Positions 1-7,332 of a stretch of 64,000 nt of DNA are shown here, in pieces; within the stretch, counting starts at the first letter, position 1, and each line of letters starts with the position of its first letter. Source of the DNA: Streptomonospora alba. GTDB lineage: Bacteria; Actinomycetota; Actinomycetes; Streptosporangiales; Streptosporangiaceae. The DNA lies in contig NZ_JROO01000014.1 in the NCBI RefSeq assembly GCF_000826685.1, positions 1 to 64,000 of the forward strand. The letters run 5' to 3'. The notes under the pieces are model-generated. The model was not told the origin of the DNA and did not search any database. It was given only the letters and a program-made list of their open reading frames with translations. A program made the position numbers and the translations under genes.

Positions 1-39
1 GCGGCGGGCGGGCCACGACGGATCCGCGCGAACGCAAAA

Positions 40-78
40 GGGCGTGCGGCCGCCGCTGACCTCGGCGGTCGCACGCCC
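40..78 (-). terminator. Rho-independent terminator of the chitinase gene
   Basis: A 16-bp stem (one G-T wobble) with a 7-nt loop lies 53 bp past the chitinase stop codon. On the minus strand it is followed by a short T-rich stretch (CTTTTGCGTT), as expected for intrinsic termination. Confidence 0.8.
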
Positions 79-130
79 GAACGGGGACCGGGCCGGGAGG
101 AGCGCCCGGGCCCCGGGGGAAGGCGGTCCG

Positions 131-2098
131 TCAGGAGCCGTCGAGGGCGCCGTCGATGGCCGCCATCAGGCTGCCTTGAGCGTCGTCGCCGTCCAGGGAC
201 CAGGCCATGATTCCGCCCAAGCCCTGCTCCTGGGCCCAGGCGACCTTCTGCCGCATGGCGGCGGGGTCGTCGTAGGTCCACCAGGTCGAACCGTCGTAGA
301 GCCAGGCGGTGCCCGCCTCCTCGTCGCGGTGGAGCGTGAAGCCGCTCAGGTCCTTGAGGTTCTTGTAGTCGTCGATTCCGTTCTCGAAGGGGCCCTGCGC
401 CGCGCCGTCGGCGGGCTGGTGCAGGCCGTCGCCGTCGGGGCCGGGGGATACGCCGGTCCAGCCGCGGCCGTAGAAGGGCACGCCCATCACCAGATCGGCC
501 GGGTCGGCGCCGCGGTCGACGTAGGCCTGGACGGTCTCCTGCATGCTGTAGATGTCCGGTCCGGGGTCGCCGGGGATCGGCGTGAGGTTGGACTGGTGGT
601 TGGCGGTGTCCTCCCAGCCGCCGTGGAAGTCGTAGCCCTGCACGGTGACGAAGTCGAAGTCCTCCATCAGCGGGCCGACCTCGTAGCCGGCCTCGATCTT
701 CCCGGGGTCGGCGGCCATGAAGGAGCTCAGCTCGTACTCGCGGCCGTTCTCGGCCCCGAGGGCGTCCAGCTGGTCGCGGAACTCCTGCACGAGGGCGGTG
801 AAGTTCTCCTTATCCTGCGGGCGGAAGGTGTTGTCGGGGTGGCCCGCCGAGGCCGGCCACTCCCAGTCCAGGTCGATGCCGTCGAACACGCCCGCGGCGG
901 AACCGGTGCCCCCGGCGCCGTCGATCACCGGCAGGTTGCCGCGCAGGTACATGTCGACGCAGGAGCTGGCCAGCCGCTCGCGCGACTCGGCGGTCAGCGC
1001 GGCGTCGGAGAGGTTCTTCGACCAGGTCCAGCCGCCCAGCGAGATGAGCACCTTGAGGCCGGGATGCTCGTCCTTGAGCTCGCGCAGCTGGTTGAAGTTG
1101 CCGCGCAGCGGCTGGTCCCAGGTGTCGCCCTCGCCGTCGACGCTGTCGGCGGCGCCGAAGGAGCGGCCGTAGTCGGCGTAGGCGTCGCCCTCGCCCGGCT
1201 GGTTGGCCATGAAGCACTGGCCGTCTGCGGAGACGTTGGCGAAGGCGTAGTTGACGTGGGTCAGCTTCTCGGCGGTACCGCTGGTGTCCATGTCTTGGAC
1301 CAGGTAGTCGCGGGCGTAGACGCCCCACTGGGTGAAGTAGCCGACCCGGCGGTCACCGCCCGGCCCGGGGTCCGTGCCGCCGTCGTCGGCCGGAGTCCGC
1401 ACGGTCACCGGGTCGCCGGCGGTCGAGCGGTTGCCTGCGGCGTCGTAGGCGCGCACGGAGAACGCGTATTCGGTGTCGGCCTGCAGCCCGCCGACGGTGG
1501 TGGTCGTCGCGGTGCCGGTGGTGGAGGTCGCGACCTCGCCGTCGCGCAGCACCTCGTATCCGGCGACGCCGACGTCGTCGTCGGCGGCGTCCCAGCTCAG
1601 CGTGACGCTGCCGGAGGTCTGGTCGGTGGCGCGCAGCCCGGCGGGGGCCGAGGGCGCCTCGGTGTCCTCGGAGGGCGGGCCGCCCGAGCACGGGGCTCCG
1701 TCGAGAGTGCAGCTCTCGGGTTCGGTCGCGGTCACGCCGGCGGAGAAGGAGCCGTTGAATCCGACGCCGTAGCTGCCTCCGGCCGGTACCGGGGCGCCCC
1801 AGGCCGGCGGGGTGACCGTGTAGGCGCCGCCGGATTCGTCCATCTCGGCGTTCCAGATGCTGCTCAGGGAGGCGCCGTCGGGGAGGCTGAACTCCAGTGT
1901 CCAGTCCTGCAGGGCGCTGTCGCCCTCGTTGACGATGGTGAACTGGCCGCTGTACCCGGTCTCCCAGGTCTGGCCCTCGGTGTAGACGACGGTGATGTCG
2001 GCGGCGTCGGCGGCGGCCGGTGCGGCGAACATCGGGGTCGCCGCGAGCGCGGCGGCGAGGACGGCCGCGGCCGCTGGTCTGATGCGGGGGATCTGCAC
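131..2098 (-). CDS. Secreted GH18 chitinase with CBM2 and FnIII modules
   Basis: Extracellular endo-acting chitinase of 655 residues. An N-terminal signal peptide (about 1-32, ending in an Ala-rich AAPAAADA stretch) is followed by a CBM2-type carbohydrate-binding module (about 33-140, with paired Cys near its end), a fibronectin type III domain (about 155-240) and a GH18 catalytic barrel (about 250-655). The GH18 signature DGIDLDWE is complete (D406, D409, D411, E413; E413 is the general acid), and the SLGGW substrate strand is present. The CBM2-FnIII-GH18 order is typical of actinomycete chitinases that act on crystalline chitin. The gene is monocistronic, with its own terminator downstream and an AT-rich regulatory island upstream. 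The ATG start is chosen because it directly precedes a normal signal peptide. Nothing looks damaged. Confidence 0.95.
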   Translation of the reverse strand: MQIPRIRPAAAAVLAAALAATPMFAAPAAADAADITVVYTEGQTWETGYSGQFTIVNEGDSALQDWTLEFSLPDGASLSSIWNAEMDESGGAYTVTPPAWGAPVPAGGSYGVGFNGSFSAGVTATEPESCTLDGAPCSGGPPSEDTEAPSAPAGLRATDQTSGSVTLSWDAADDDVGVAGYEVLRDGEVATSTTGTATTTTVGGLQADTEYAFSVRAYDAAGNRSTAGDPVTVRTPADDGGTDPGPGGDRRVGYFTQWGVYARDYLVQDMDTSGTAEKLTHVNYAFANVSADGQCFMANQPGEGDAYADYGRSFGAADSVDGEGDTWDQPLRGNFNQLRELKDEHPGLKVLISLGGWTWSKNLSDAALTAESRERLASSCVDMYLRGNLPVIDGAGGTGSAAGVFDGIDLDWEWPASAGHPDNTFRPQDKENFTALVQEFRDQLDALGAENGREYELSSFMAADPGKIEAGYEVGPLMEDFDFVTVQGYDFHGGWEDTANHQSNLTPIPGDPGPDIYSMQETVQAYVDRGADPADLVMGVPFYGRGWTGVSPGPDGDGLHQPADGAAQGPFENGIDDYKNLKDLSGFTLHRDEEAGTAWLYDGSTWWTYDDPAAMRQKVAWAQEQGLGGIMAWSLDGDDAQGSLMAAIDGALDGS

Positions 2099-2520
2099 GT
2101 GCGTTCGCTCCTACTTCGTCGAACGGGGCGGGGGATGGGGTCCGGATGCCGAGCGGCTCCGAGGCCGCTCGCCGGACTGTGCGCCGGTGCGCCGGGCAGG
2201 GGCCGGGGTCGGGTGACGGCGCGTTGGCGTACGAGGGCGGCCGGTGCGGGAGGAAGGTTCGCTCATCGGGACTCCCGTCGATTCCGCTTTATTTTTAGGA
2301 AACTTAACTATTAGTTTTTGTCCATGGCAATGGTCGCGATCGGCGGAAACGATCGCGGAGCGCGTTCGGAAAGCGACCGGACCGGTCGATGATCAGCTCA
2401 GGTACGGGCCGCTGCGCACCGGTCGACGGTGGTGGCCGAATCCGGCCACGGCTGTTCCTTGACGGATCCGCCGTTGTGGGGACGCTCAGGCCGCCGAGCG
2501 CGGGGAGGGGGAGGGGCACG
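2099..2520 (-). promoter_or_regulatory. Chitinase upstream region with AT-rich island and 15-bp inverted repeat
   Basis: No gene is visible between the chitinase start and the upstream hydrolase. At about 2290-2319 a strikingly AT-rich stretch in GC-rich surroundings reads, on the chitinase strand, AGTTAAGTTTCCTAAA. This resembles the GTTAG/AGTTTCCTAA elements that I recall upstream of secreted glycoside hydrolase genes in actinomycetes. At 2374-2388 there is an odd palindrome, CGACCGG-A-CCGGTCG, a plausible repressor site. The promoter itself cannot be placed with confidence. Confidence 0.5.
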
Positions 2521-2554
2521 GGCGGCGGCCGCGCGCAGGCGCGCGGCCGCCGCC
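2521..2554 (-). terminator. Perfect 15-bp hairpin downstream of the hydrolase gene
   Basis: GGCGGCGGCCGCGCG pairs perfectly with CGCGCGGCCGCCGCC around a 4-nt loop, 21 bp after the stop of the minus-strand hydrolase. There is no T-run, which is common for actinobacterial terminators. Confidence 0.65.
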
Positions 2555-2574
2555 CCCGGGAAACGTGATGGGGC

Positions 2575-3240
2575 TCAGGCCTGCCCGTCGGCGCGTGTCC
2601 CCAGGTGGTCGCGGAACCAGGCCATCGCCGCGCCGGCCACCTGCTCCAGCGCGCCCGGTTCCTCGAAGAGGTGGGTGGCGTCGGGGATCAGGTGGACGTC
2701 GTTGAGCACGTGGAGGCTCTCCGCCGCCTGGAAGGAGACCCGCACGATGGGCTCGTCGGCGCTGCCCGCGATCATCAGCACCGGAGCGTCCACCTCGGCG
2801 AGCCGGTCCTCGGCCAGGTCCACCCGGCCGCCCCGGGAGACCACCGCGCCGACGCGCTGCGGGCGCTCGGCCGCCGCCCGCAGCGCCGCCGCGGCACCCG
2901 TGCTCGCCCCGAACAGGCCCACGTTCAGCCCGGCCGTCTGGGCGTCTTCGCTCAGCCAGTCGATCGCCGCCGTCAGCCGCCGCGTCAGCAGACCGATGTC
3001 GAAGCGCAGTTCCCGCGTCACCTGGTCGACGCGGTCCTCGTCCTCGGTGAGCAGATCGATGAGCAGGGTGGCGAAGCCCGCCTTGTTCAGCGCGTCGGCG
3101 ACCTCCTTGTTGCGAGGGCTGTGCCGCGAGCTCCCGCTGCCGTGGGCGAACAGCACCACGCCGGCGGCCTCCGGCGTGGTCGCCAGATCACCCGGCAGCT
3201 CGGCCTCGCCGTCACGCACCGCAACACTTCGCACGTCCAT
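2575..3240 (-). CDS. Dienelactone-hydrolase-like alpha/beta hydrolase
   Basis: A 221-residue single-domain alpha/beta hydrolase, the length of the small dienelactone hydrolase family. The oxyanion-side motif FAHGSGSSRHSPRN lies near residues 31-44. The nucleophile elbow is GASTG (around 112-116), the acid is probably in the SADEP loop, and the catalytic His is in DATHLF near the C-terminus. The substrate cannot be predicted: members of this subgroup occur next to phosphoribosyltransferases and stress genes. A GTTT-N16-GGTAGC promoter-like element lies 35 bp upstream, placing the gene in the stress-gene set described here. The ATG start fits that promoter spacing. Confidence 0.85.
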   Translation of the reverse strand: MDVRSVAVRDGEAELPGDLATTPEAAGVVLFAHGSGSSRHSPRNKEVADALNKAGFATLLIDLLTEDEDRVDQVTRELRFDIGLLTRRLTAAIDWLSEDAQTAGLNVGLFGASTGAAAALRAAAERPQRVGAVVSRGGRVDLAEDRLAEVDAPVLMIAGSADEPIVRVSFQAAESLHVLNDVHLIPDATHLFEEPGALEQVAGAAMAWFRDHLGTRADGQA

Positions 3241-3274
3241 GTCCCGTCCTTCCCCGGTTTCGTCGAGCGGGGCC

Positions 3275-3300
3275 GCTACCGATCGGCAGCGGCCCGAAAC
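3275..3300 (-). promoter_or_regulatory. SigB-type promoter element of the hydrolase gene
   Basis: On the minus strand it reads GTTT-N16-GGTAGC, followed by GGCC, 35 bp before the ATG. It matches eight other sites in this window and resembles the known SigB/SigF consensus of actinobacteria (GNNT-N14-16-GGGTA). Confidence 0.7.
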
Positions 3301-3352
3301 ACGCGGTGCCGCGCACCGGCGCTCTCAGCTCGGCGCGCGGCTACTGCGGGCC

Positions 3353-3748
3353 CTAGGCCCCGGGCCCTTCCTCCGGGCTCGTGGGATCGGGGCGCAGCGG
3401 ATCGTGCCCCAGCGTCATCAGCTCGTGGCGCCAGCGCTCGTCGTGCTTGTCGACGGGCTCGGCCAGCAGCCGGCCGGCCCGCTGTACGACCTGGCGCATC
3501 GTGTCGACGTCGTCGCCGGTGAGATCGACCTGCCGCTTGTCCAGGATCTCAACGATGCGCCGCCCGATCGGGGAGACGTCCATGGACGGATCGGCGGAGA
3601 AGCGGTCGGGCCCCGAAGCGTCGGTAAGCAGCCACCGGCGCAGCTCCTCACTGCTCATGTTCACCGTGCCGTGGAACTCCTGCCACAGTTCCGCCGTCTC
3701 GGGATCGAGGTGTTCACGGGCCACGTCGACCTCCTCGGATCGCGTCAT
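3353..3748 (-). CDS. DUF3140 family protein
   Basis: A 131-residue soluble protein. Its core (LWQEFHGTVNMSSEELRRWL, then a segment on SPIGRRIVEILDKRQVDLT, then WRHELMTLGHDPLRP) is the DUF3140 pattern as I recall it. No enzymatic motif is visible and the molecular function is unknown. Family members usually sit among small stress-associated genes, as here. The internal ATG at 3748 is chosen because it lies 34 bp downstream of a GTTT-N17-GGTAGC element. The longer open frame upstream of it runs through the neighbouring divergent gene and is not real. Confidence 0.8.
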   Translation of the reverse strand: MTRSEEVDVAREHLDPETAELWQEFHGTVNMSSEELRRWLLTDASGPDRFSADPSMDVSPIGRRIVEILDKRQVDLTGDDVDTMRQVVQRAGRLLAEPVDKHDERWRHELMTLGHDPLRPDPTSPEEGPGA

Positions 3749-3781
3749 CGACCGCGCGCGGGGCGCGCGTATCGATGGCCC

Positions 3782-3808
3782 GCTACCTGGAGGGGCCGTG
3801 CCCCAAAC
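3782..3808 (-). promoter_or_regulatory. SigB-type promoter element of the DUF3140 gene
   Basis: Minus strand GTTT-N17-GGTAGCGGG, 34 bp before the ATG. The spacer is one base longer than in the other sites and contains a small inverted repeat. Confidence 0.6.
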
Positions 3809-3853
3809 CCCCGCGCAGGGATGTGGCGGGCGGCGGCGCGCCCCTGCCGCGGG

Positions 3854-3879
3854 GTTTGCCGCCCGCCGATCTCGGTAGC
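3854..3879 (+). promoter_or_regulatory. SigB-type promoter element of the Cys-rich protein gene
   Basis: GTTT-N16-GGTAGCGGCC, ending about 50 bp before the start codon. It stands back-to-back with the DUF3140 promoter, giving a divergent pair of the same promoter class within 100 bp. Confidence 0.7.
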
Positions 3880-3934
3880 GGCCGGACCAGACCAGGCCCC
3901 GCCACCGCGAGAGAGTGGAAGAGGTGCTGTGACT

Positions 3935-4357
3935 ATGCCGACCCAGACCGAAGAGTTCCTGCGCAGTCATCCGCGTGACGTCGGCGTGGCCGACGTGGAC
4001 CTGCTCAAGACCACGGTGGAGCGGCTGACCGCGTGCTCCCAGTCCTGCACGGCGTGCGCCGACGCGTGCCTGGGCGAGTCCGACGTAGCCGGACTCGTGG
4101 CCTGCGTGCGGCTCAACCTCGATTGCGCCGACGTCTGCTCCGCCGCTGAGCGGGTGCTCACCCGGCGCACCGAGCCCGACCCCGAGCTGCACCGCGGCCT
4201 GCTGGAGACCGCGATCCTCTACACCCGGGCCTGCGCCCGCGAGTGCGAACGCCACGCCGACAAGCACGAGCACTGCCGCCTGTGCGCCGACCGGTGCCGG
4301 CTGGCCGAGGACGCCTGCCGGCAGATCCTCGCCCACGTCCAGGAACAGGCGCGGTAG
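3935..4357 (+). CDS. Cys-rich four-helix-bundle (DUF326/Csp-like copper-binding) protein
   Basis: A 140-residue protein with about 13 cysteines arranged as CxxxC and CxxC-type repeats along predicted helices (for example ACSQSCTACADAC, CVRLNLDCADVC, CARECERHADKHEHC, CRLCADRC). This is the layout of DUF326 proteins and copper-storage proteins (Csp), in which inward-facing Cys bind Cu(I). No signal peptide is present, so a cytosolic role is likely. Metal binding is inferred from the family. The start is either ATG 3935 or GTG 3929 (two codons earlier); GGAAGAGG at 3917-3924 can serve both. A SigB-type element lies upstream. Confidence 0.8.
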   Translation: MPTQTEEFLRSHPRDVGVADVDLLKTTVERLTACSQSCTACADACLGESDVAGLVACVRLNLDCADVCSAAERVLTRRTEPDPELHRGLLETAILYTRACARECERHADKHEHCRLCADRCRLAEDACRQILAHVQEQAR

Positions 4358-4413
4358 CGGCCGACGAGCGGGGCCCGCCCGGCCCCGGCGCGACCACGGG
4401 AAGGAGACCCGAC

Positions 4414-4827
4414 ATGCCTGCGCGAGACGAGCTTCCGGGCACCCTGCAGCGTTCGCCGCGTGGGGCCCAGGAGACCTGGATCAAGGCCCACGATTCGGCC
4501 GTCGACACCTACGGGGAGGGCGAGCGGGCCCACCGCGTCGCCTTCGCGGCGCTCAAGCACGAGTACGAGAAGGTGGGCGACCGCTGGAAGCCGAAGGAGG
4601 ACCGGGGCCCCTCCGACAAGCAGGCGGCCAACCCCAAGGCCCCCAAGCAGCGGGGCGGCGACGAGCCCACCGCCGGAGGCGTCGACGCCAACGCCAGCAA
4701 GGAGCACCTCTACGAGCGTGCGCGCGAGGTCGGCGTCGAAGGCCGCTCCAAGATGAACAAGCGCCAGCTGGTCGAGGCACTGCAGAAGGCCAGCCGCAGC
4801 AAGACCCGCGAGGCCCGCCGATCCTGA
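4414..4827 (+). CDS. ChaB-like and Rho_N domain protein
   Basis: A 137-residue basic protein. The N-terminal half (LPGTLQRSPRGAQETWIKAHDSAVDTYGEGERAHRVAFAALKHEYEKVGDRW) is a ChaB-type domain. After a Lys/Pro-rich linker, the C-terminus (SKEHLYERAREVGVEGRSKMNKRQLVEALQKA) matches the Rho termination factor N-terminal/SAP-like helical fold, so nucleic-acid binding is plausible. This architecture is common in actinobacterial stress clusters, but its function is not established. The start has a clear AAGGAG at 4401-4406. It lies 56 bp after the Cys-rich gene and is probably cotranscribed with it. Confidence 0.8.
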   Translation: MPARDELPGTLQRSPRGAQETWIKAHDSAVDTYGEGERAHRVAFAALKHEYEKVGDRWKPKEDRGPSDKQAANPKAPKQRGGDEPTAGGVDANASKEHLYERAREVGVEGRSKMNKRQLVEALQKASRSKTREARRS

Positions 4828-4874
4828 GTGACGGCCGAAGGCCTGGACGCCCCCGCCACGCGGCCGCTCGATCC

Positions 4875-4910
4875 GGCGCCGTCCGGGGCCGCAGCGGACC
4901 GGACGGCGCC
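4875..4910 (+). terminator. Terminator of the Cys-rich/ChaB operon
   Basis: A perfect 12-bp stem (GGCGCCGTCCGG and its complement) with a 12-nt loop, 48 bp after the ChaB-like gene. Confidence 0.7.
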
Positions 4911-5095
4911 TCGGCGCGCGCCCGACGCGGCGTCCGGGCGAGCGCGCGGGCCCCGCACCTCCGCGCGCCGCCCGCGGTGCCGCCGGGCTCTGCGGGTCGG
5001 CCGGGCGGCTCCTCCTGCCCCCGAGGTCCTACGACCAGAAGGACCCGCCCCGCTTCGCCGGTACCACGGCACCCGTGCGACCCGATGAAGGCCCG

Positions 5096-5122
5096 GCTAC
5101 CGCAGCCGGTCATCGGTGAAAC
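5096..5122 (-). promoter_or_regulatory. Promoter-like GTTT-N17-GGTAGC element without an obvious gene
   Basis: On the minus strand GTTT-N17-GGTAGC straddles the 3' end of the GT9 gene and points into 4828-5095, where no convincing protein gene is seen. It may be a chance match, or the promoter of a small RNA or very small ORF. Confidence 0.3.
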
Positions 5123-6213
5123 GTGGCGGGTCCCGCTTTCCGCGTCTCGGCTGAGCCCGGCGCCGGTCGACGCGCCTGGGGCACCGGGGCCGGGCGGGGC
5201 CCTGGCCCGGCGGCGGGTCCGCTGAACGGCCGGTTCTCCGCCAGAGTCCGCTCGGCGGCCGCCACGACCTCGGAGACGCCGATGCGCAGCAGTCCGGGAT
5301 CGCAGGTGCCGCCGTGCGGGTCGCCGCCCTCGCCGTACCACAGGACCGCGTGCCGGGAGGTGTCGATGCGCGGTCCCCACAATCCCGGATCGACGGGCCC
5401 GAACAGCACGACCGAGGGCGTGGAGTAGGCGGTGGCCAGGTGGGCCGTGCCGGTGTCGCCGCAGACCACCAGCGCGGCTCGGGCGACCAGGGCCGCCAGC
5501 TCCGGCAGCGCGGTCCGCCCGGCCAGCACCCGCTCCCGCCCGATCCCGGCCTCCTGTGCGACCTCCAGCGCCAGCGGCCGCTCGTCGGCCGACCCGGTCA
5601 CCACCACCTCCAGGCCGCGGTCGGCGAGGTGGCGCGCCACAGCGGCGAACCGCTCGGGCGGCCAGCGCCGCGCGGGAAAGGCCGCCCCCGGATGTACGAC
5701 GACGGCGCCGGCAGGCTCGGCCCGGGCGCGGGGAAGGGGCAGCCGCAGGTCGCCGGGATCGGCGCTGACGCCGTAGTAGGCGAGCAGGCCGCACCACAGG
5801 TCGACGTCGTGCGTCCCCTCCGGCCACGGGGGGCCGGGGTGGCCGCCCGCCTCGGGGTGGGCGTGGGTCCACAGCCGCCGAGGGGCCAGAGCGCGCAGCG
5901 CCCGCACCGACTCGGGGCCGCTGCCGTGCAGGTTGACCGCGGTATCGGGCGGGCGCGCATAGGGCCATGAGGGTGTGGCGGGCCCCTGGGTGGGCAGCAG
6001 CGCCCACTCCAGGCCCGCCAGAGCCAGCAAGTCGGCGTGTGCGGACGGCGCGGCCACGTGCGCGCGCCATCCGGGATGGGCGCGTTCCAGGGCCCGCAGC
6101 GCGGGAACGGCGGTGAGGAAATCACCCAGTCCCAGCGCTCGCAGCACAAGCAGGCGCGGCCGCGCTCCTTCGCCGCTCGGCCGTGTTTCCGCGGCCGGTG
6201 CCGGATCGCTCAT
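5110..6213 (-). CDS. GT9-family (heptosyltransferase-like) glycosyltransferase
   Basis: A 367-residue GT-B glycosyltransferase of family 9, the family of LPS ADP-heptosyltransferases. Typical elements are LRALGLGDFLTAVPALRALERAHP at the N-terminus, the donor-side VVVHPGAAFPARRWPPERFAAVARHLADRGLEVVVTGS segment, and the C-terminal CGDTGTAHLATAYSTPSVVLFGPVDP motif. It is isolated about 8 kb from the heptose cluster that contains a second GT9, and plausibly uses the same nucleotide-heptose donor. The C-terminal 35 residues are a Pro/Ala/Arg-rich tail. The chosen ATG lies only 10 bp downstream of the GGTAGC element, so the mRNA would be leaderless or nearly so; alternatively translation begins at a later codon. 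Confidence 0.85.
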   Translation of the reverse strand: MSDPAPAAETRPSGEGARPRLLVLRALGLGDFLTAVPALRALERAHPGWRAHVAAPSAHADLLALAGLEWALLPTQGPATPSWPYARPPDTAVNLHGSGPESVRALRALAPRRLWTHAHPEAGGHPGPPWPEGTHDVDLWCGLLAYYGVSADPGDLRLPLPRARAEPAGAVVVHPGAAFPARRWPPERFAAVARHLADRGLEVVVTGSADERPLALEVAQEAGIGRERVLAGRTALPELAALVARAALVVCGDTGTAHLATAYSTPSVVLFGPVDPGLWGPRIDTSRHAVLWYGEGGDPHGGTCDPGLLRIGVSEVVAAAERTLAENRPFSGPAAGPGPRPAPVPQARRPAPGSAETRKAGPATFHR

Positions 6214-6222
6214 GGGCGCGCC

Positions 6223-6248
6223 GCTACCGCAGCGCACGCGGCGCAAAC
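6223..6248 (-). promoter_or_regulatory. SigB-type promoter element of the GT9 gene
   Basis: Minus strand GTTT-N16-GGTAGCGGCG, with the hexamer ending 10 bp before the ATG, which predicts a leaderless transcript. Confidence 0.65.
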
Positions 6249-6279
6249 ACGGCGGGCGCGGCGCGCCCCCAGAGCGCGC

Positions 6280-6699
6280 TCAGGTGTTGGCCCGGCTCCC
6301 GCTGATCACGGCGAGGACCGAGGCGGGGTCGCGCTCCACCGCCAGGTCGCCCAGGGACACCACGCCCACGGGGCGGCCGCCGTCGATCACCGGCAGGCGG
6401 CGTACCGCGTTGTCCCGCATGGTGCGCACGGCGTCGTCGATGCTGTCGCGCGGCCCGACGACCGCCAGCCGGTCGCTCACGGCGTTGCGGGCGGTGGCGC
6501 GCGTGCAGTCGGCGGCGTCGGCGACGCAGCGCACCACGATGTCGCGGTCGGTCAGCACGCCCAGCACCGAGTCGTTCTCGGTCACCACGACGTCGCCGAT
6601 GTCCTTGTCGCGCATGATCACGGCGACCTCGTGCAGGGTCGTATCCGGGGAGACGGTATAGGGCGGCTGGGTCATGATCTCGTGGACCTGCTCGGCCAT
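6280..6699 (-). CDS. CBS-domain-pair protein
   Basis: A 139-residue stand-alone pair of CBS domains (Bateman module). The first covers about 1-60 (VHEIMTQPPYTVSPDTTLHEVAVIMRDKDIGDVVVTENDSVLGVLTDRDIV), the second about 70-135 (ending RRLPVIDGGRPVGVVSLGDLAVERD). Such proteins bind adenine nucleotides and act as sensors; the partner is unknown. The start is fixed by a strong AGGAGG 5 bp upstream of ATG 6699. A SigB-type element lies about 125 bp upstream, leaving a long 5' leader. It is transcribed divergently from the DUF3040/ctaD operon. Confidence 0.9.
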   Translation of the reverse strand: MAEQVHEIMTQPPYTVSPDTTLHEVAVIMRDKDIGDVVVTENDSVLGVLTDRDIVVRCVADAADCTRATARNAVSDRLAVVGPRDSIDDAVRTMRDNAVRRLPVIDGGRPVGVVSLGDLAVERDPASVLAVISGSRANT

Positions 6700-6823
6700 C
6701 GGAACCTCCTGCGTCGGCTGTCGGGACACGAGTCCGCATCCGGCGGCCCGCGGGAGCCGGGCGCTGCCCGACCGGCCGACTCGGCGGCCGTGCGCACGGG
6801 CCGCTGCTTGCCTCGCCTTCGCC

Positions 6824-6849
6824 ACTACCGAGGCCCCCTCCCTTCAAAC
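6824..6849 (-). promoter_or_regulatory. SigB-type promoter element of the CBS protein gene
   Basis: Minus strand GTTT-N16-GGTAGTGGCG. The hexamer differs from the common form by T for C at the last base. It lies in the 338-bp gap between the divergent CBS and DUF3040 genes, which otherwise holds only the opposite promoter. Confidence 0.6.
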
Positions 6850-6948
6850 CCGCCCGTGCCGTTCCCGGACCGGCGGCCGGGGGGCTGCAAGAATCCCGAT
6901 CCGGGGACCATGCGCACAGTGGCGCTGCGCGGGTCGGCCGGATCCGGC

Positions 6949-6974
6949 GTTAAGCCCGCGGGGGCGCGGGTAGC
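6949..6974 (+). promoter_or_regulatory. SigB-type promoter element of the DUF3040-ctaD operon
   Basis: GTTA-N16-GGTAGCGGCG, 64 bp before the DUF3040 start. One mismatch in the -35-like tetrad. Confidence 0.55.
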
Positions 6975-7037
6975 GGCGCGCCCGCCGGTCTCGTACGGGC
7001 TCGGCGGCATCCCCGGAGACGACGCGCAGGAGGAGCG

Positions 7038-7265
7038 ATGGCCCTCGACCCCAGCGAGAGGGCGAGACTGCAGCGGATCCAGCGGCAGCTCGTACGGGAG
7101 GACCCCGAGTGCGGGCGGCGCCTGCGCGACTACTCCGCCCGGCTCGCCGACAACGCCGGACCCGCCGGACCCGAACCGGTCCCCTGGGCCGGTGTCCTGC
7201 TGGTGTGGGCGGCCGTTCTGGCGGCGGCGGTGATCCTCGTCGCGGCCACGGCCGCCGGCGTCTGA
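7038..7265 (+). CDS. Small DUF3040-like membrane protein
   Basis: A 75-residue protein. The N-terminal amphipathic stretch [31 protein letters not shown] resembles the start of DUF3040 proteins, and one hydrophobic segment (about 52-75) ends the protein. The N-terminus is probably cytoplasmic. It precedes cytochrome oxidase subunit I by 67 bp and is probably cotranscribed with it. The start has GGAGGAGC a few bases upstream. Function unknown. Confidence 0.75.
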   Translation: MALDPSERARLQRIQRQLVREDPECGRRLRDYSARLADNAGPAGPEPVPWAGVLLVWAAVLAAAVILVAATAAGV

Positions 7266-7332
7266 GCACCCGTGCGGCCGCTGCCGCACCCGAGCCCCCG
7301 CCCCCGTGCCCGCACCGACGAACGGAGCCCGC

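Noticed and set aside
44-2314. 756-codon open frame on the plus strand opposite the chitinase
   Set aside because: Its translation is a Val/Gly/Ala-rich antisense shadow; the minus-strand frame has a complete GH18 chitinase with motifs and signal peptide.
4352-4357. GGTAGC before the ChaB-like gene as a further SigB-type promoter
   Set aside because: It consists of the stop codon of the preceding gene and there is no GTTT at the correct distance (CCAC instead).
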